A DNA stretch of 64,000 nt, from assembly GCF_029167105.1 (NCBI RefSeq), contig NZ_JARFML010000003.1, forward strand, positions 310,001-374,000, in the 5' to 3' direction. This stretch comes from Bradyrhizobium yuanmingense (lineage in GTDB: Bacteria; Pseudomonadota; Alphaproteobacteria; Rhizobiales; Xanthobacteraceae). A program made the position numbers and the translations under genes. The notes under the pieces are model-generated. The model had not been told where the DNA came from and did no database searches. It was given only the letters and a program-made list of their open reading frames with translations. How positions within the stretch are numbered: position 1 is the stretch's first letter; the number at the start of each line of letters is the position of its first letter. Below, piece by piece: positions 63,121 through 64,000 of the stretch.

Positions 63121-64000
63121 CGCGGAATGAGGCGCTCCTTGCCGACGATGGCCGGACCTTTTGAGGCTTCAGTCGTTGCTGCGCGCACGTGCGACATCCG
63201 CTGCTCGCGCAATTGTTCATACAGATTCTTGTATGACGACAGCACGTCGGCAAATATCCACTTGCTGGTATCCGCAATGAGGCGCCGGCTGATCGCGTCG
63301 ATCTTGTGGGGATCCGCCGCGACCTCCATCATGCTCTTGGCAAGCGATTTCGGGTCGGCTTCGGTCAGCCAGCCGGTCACGCCGTGCTCGATCACTTCGG
63401 GCATGCCGCCAAAGCGCGTTCCGAGCAGCGGCCTGCCGGCCGCCTTGGCGTCGGCGACGACGAGCGGACCAGGGTCGTGCCAGATCGAGGGGGCAATCAC
63501 CACGTCGACCTGCTTGTAGAAATCGTCCGGCACCACGAATCCCATGAACTCGATACGCGCATCCGGCGCGAGCGCCCTGAGGCGCCGTTGTTCCTCGTCG
63601 CTGACGCGACCGGCGATCAGCATCCGGATGCGATCCCGGGGCAGCATGGCAAGTGCCCGCATCAGATTGTCGATGCCCTTTTCCTCGGTGAGGCGGCCGA
63701 TGAATCCGAACGTCACCTCCGTGGTGCAGACCGGACGGGGATAGGGCTCGCGCGGCGGCTCGGTCGAGGCATTGCGGATCACGGTGCGGATCGGCGTCTC
63801 CGCGAACATGCCCATGTCGGTGTGAATCGACAGCACGCGCTCGCTCACGCCGACCACAGCGCTCAGCCAGTGCGTCGCCCGCTTGCGATGGAAGGTCAGG
63901 ATCCCGCAACTCGTGCAGGTGTGCTCGCATGAGCGTCCCTGGTCGAAGCGCGAGCAGCGCGGGCAGGTCAGATAATAGTCGTGAAGCGTATGCAGCACCG
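63117..64000 (-). CDS. Glycosyltransferase family 4, N-terminus outside the window
   Basis: The frame runs off the right edge; 294 codons are visible. The left side of the protein has LHTLHDYYLTCPRCSRFDQG followed by two more cysteines, a pattern of GT4 enzymes with a Cys-rich acceptor region. The donor domain reads FGFIGRLTEEKGIDNLMRAL, IAGRVSDEEQ and APSIWHDPGPLVVADAKAAG, then GTRFGGMPEVI. Coupled by ATGA to the flippase, so one sugar-adding step is paired with export. Confidence 0.9.
   Translation of the reverse strand, partial: VLHTLHDYYLTCPRCSRFDQGRSCEHTCTSCGILTFHRKRATHWLSAVVGVSERVLSIHTDMGMFAETPIRTVIRNASTEPPREPYPRPVCTTEVTFGFIGRLTEEKGIDNLMRALAMLPRDRIRMLIAGRVSDEEQRRLRALAPDARIEFMGFVVPDDFYKQVDVVIAPSIWHDPGPLVVADAKAAGRPLLGTRFGGMPEVIEHGVTGWLTEADPKSLAKSMMEVAADPHKIDAISRRLIADTSKWIFADVLSSYKNLYEQLREQRMSHVRAATTEASKGPAIVGKERLIPR

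Noticed and set aside
61981..63519. 512-codon plus-strand frame over the flippase and GT4 genes
   Set aside because: Arg/Gln/His-rich antisense sequence with no domain; both minus-strand genes are well supported and coupled by ATGA.

Overview
The window is a GC-rich alphaproteobacterial chromosome segment. It most resembles Bradyrhizobium or a close relative, judging by ExoA/ExoP-type exopolysaccharide proteins, small Tat- or Sec-exported proteins, DUF5681- and ERF-type genes and the type of IS3-family transposase. This placement rests on recognising protein families, not on a database search. Almost everything in it makes, modifies, exports or cuts cell-surface polysaccharide.

Layout. (A) 1-10809, plus strand: a Wzx/Wzy-type exopolysaccharide operon. 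It holds the end of a tyrosine autokinase/co-polymerase, two small exported proteins of unknown function, a Gfo/Idh/MocA oxidoreductase, an aldo/keto reductase, a glycosyltransferase, a Wzy-like polymerase, an FkbM methyltransferase, a GT4 and a Wzx flippase. (B) 11230-19706, minus strand: two acyltransferase-3 proteins, a Tat-exported GH16-like protein, an ExoA-like glucosyltransferase, an SDR epimerase and an initiating polyprenyl-phosphate sugar transferase. The second acyltransferase gene runs at its 3' end into a broken second copy of the GH16 gene's tail. (C) 19874-21501: an orphan NMT1-like binding protein and a small exported protein.

(D) 21670-35937: a self-contained ABC-transporter-dependent polysaccharide cassette with Wzm/Wzt, UDP-xylose and UDP-pentose/hexose epimerase genes, five glycosyltransferases, a methyltransferase and a NodB-like deacetylase. 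It is bounded by two complementary halves of an IS3-family element whose intact ends face inward. The left half is fused to the 3' half of a decayed GDP-fucose synthase gene. This is the most unusual structure in the window. (E) 36067-38494: an ERF single-strand-annealing protein fused to an HNH-like module, with broken small genes beside it. (F) 38762-41369: small membrane or exported proteins and a metallophosphatase.

(G) 41975-64000: a second Wzx/Wzy-type exopolysaccharide locus with its own initiating transferase, ExoP-like kinase, polymerase, two flippases, GT4s, a pyruvyltransferase and four acyltransferases. It also has a 1302-residue predicted type I-secreted glycosidase-like protein carrying 498-bp tandem repeats. 

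Working together, A plus B and G each look like complete initiate-extend-flip-polymerise pathways with acyl, methyl or pyruvyl decoration and a dedicated glycosidase. D would build a different glycan in the cytoplasm and export it through Wzm/Wzt. No tRNA, rRNA or CRISPR array was found.
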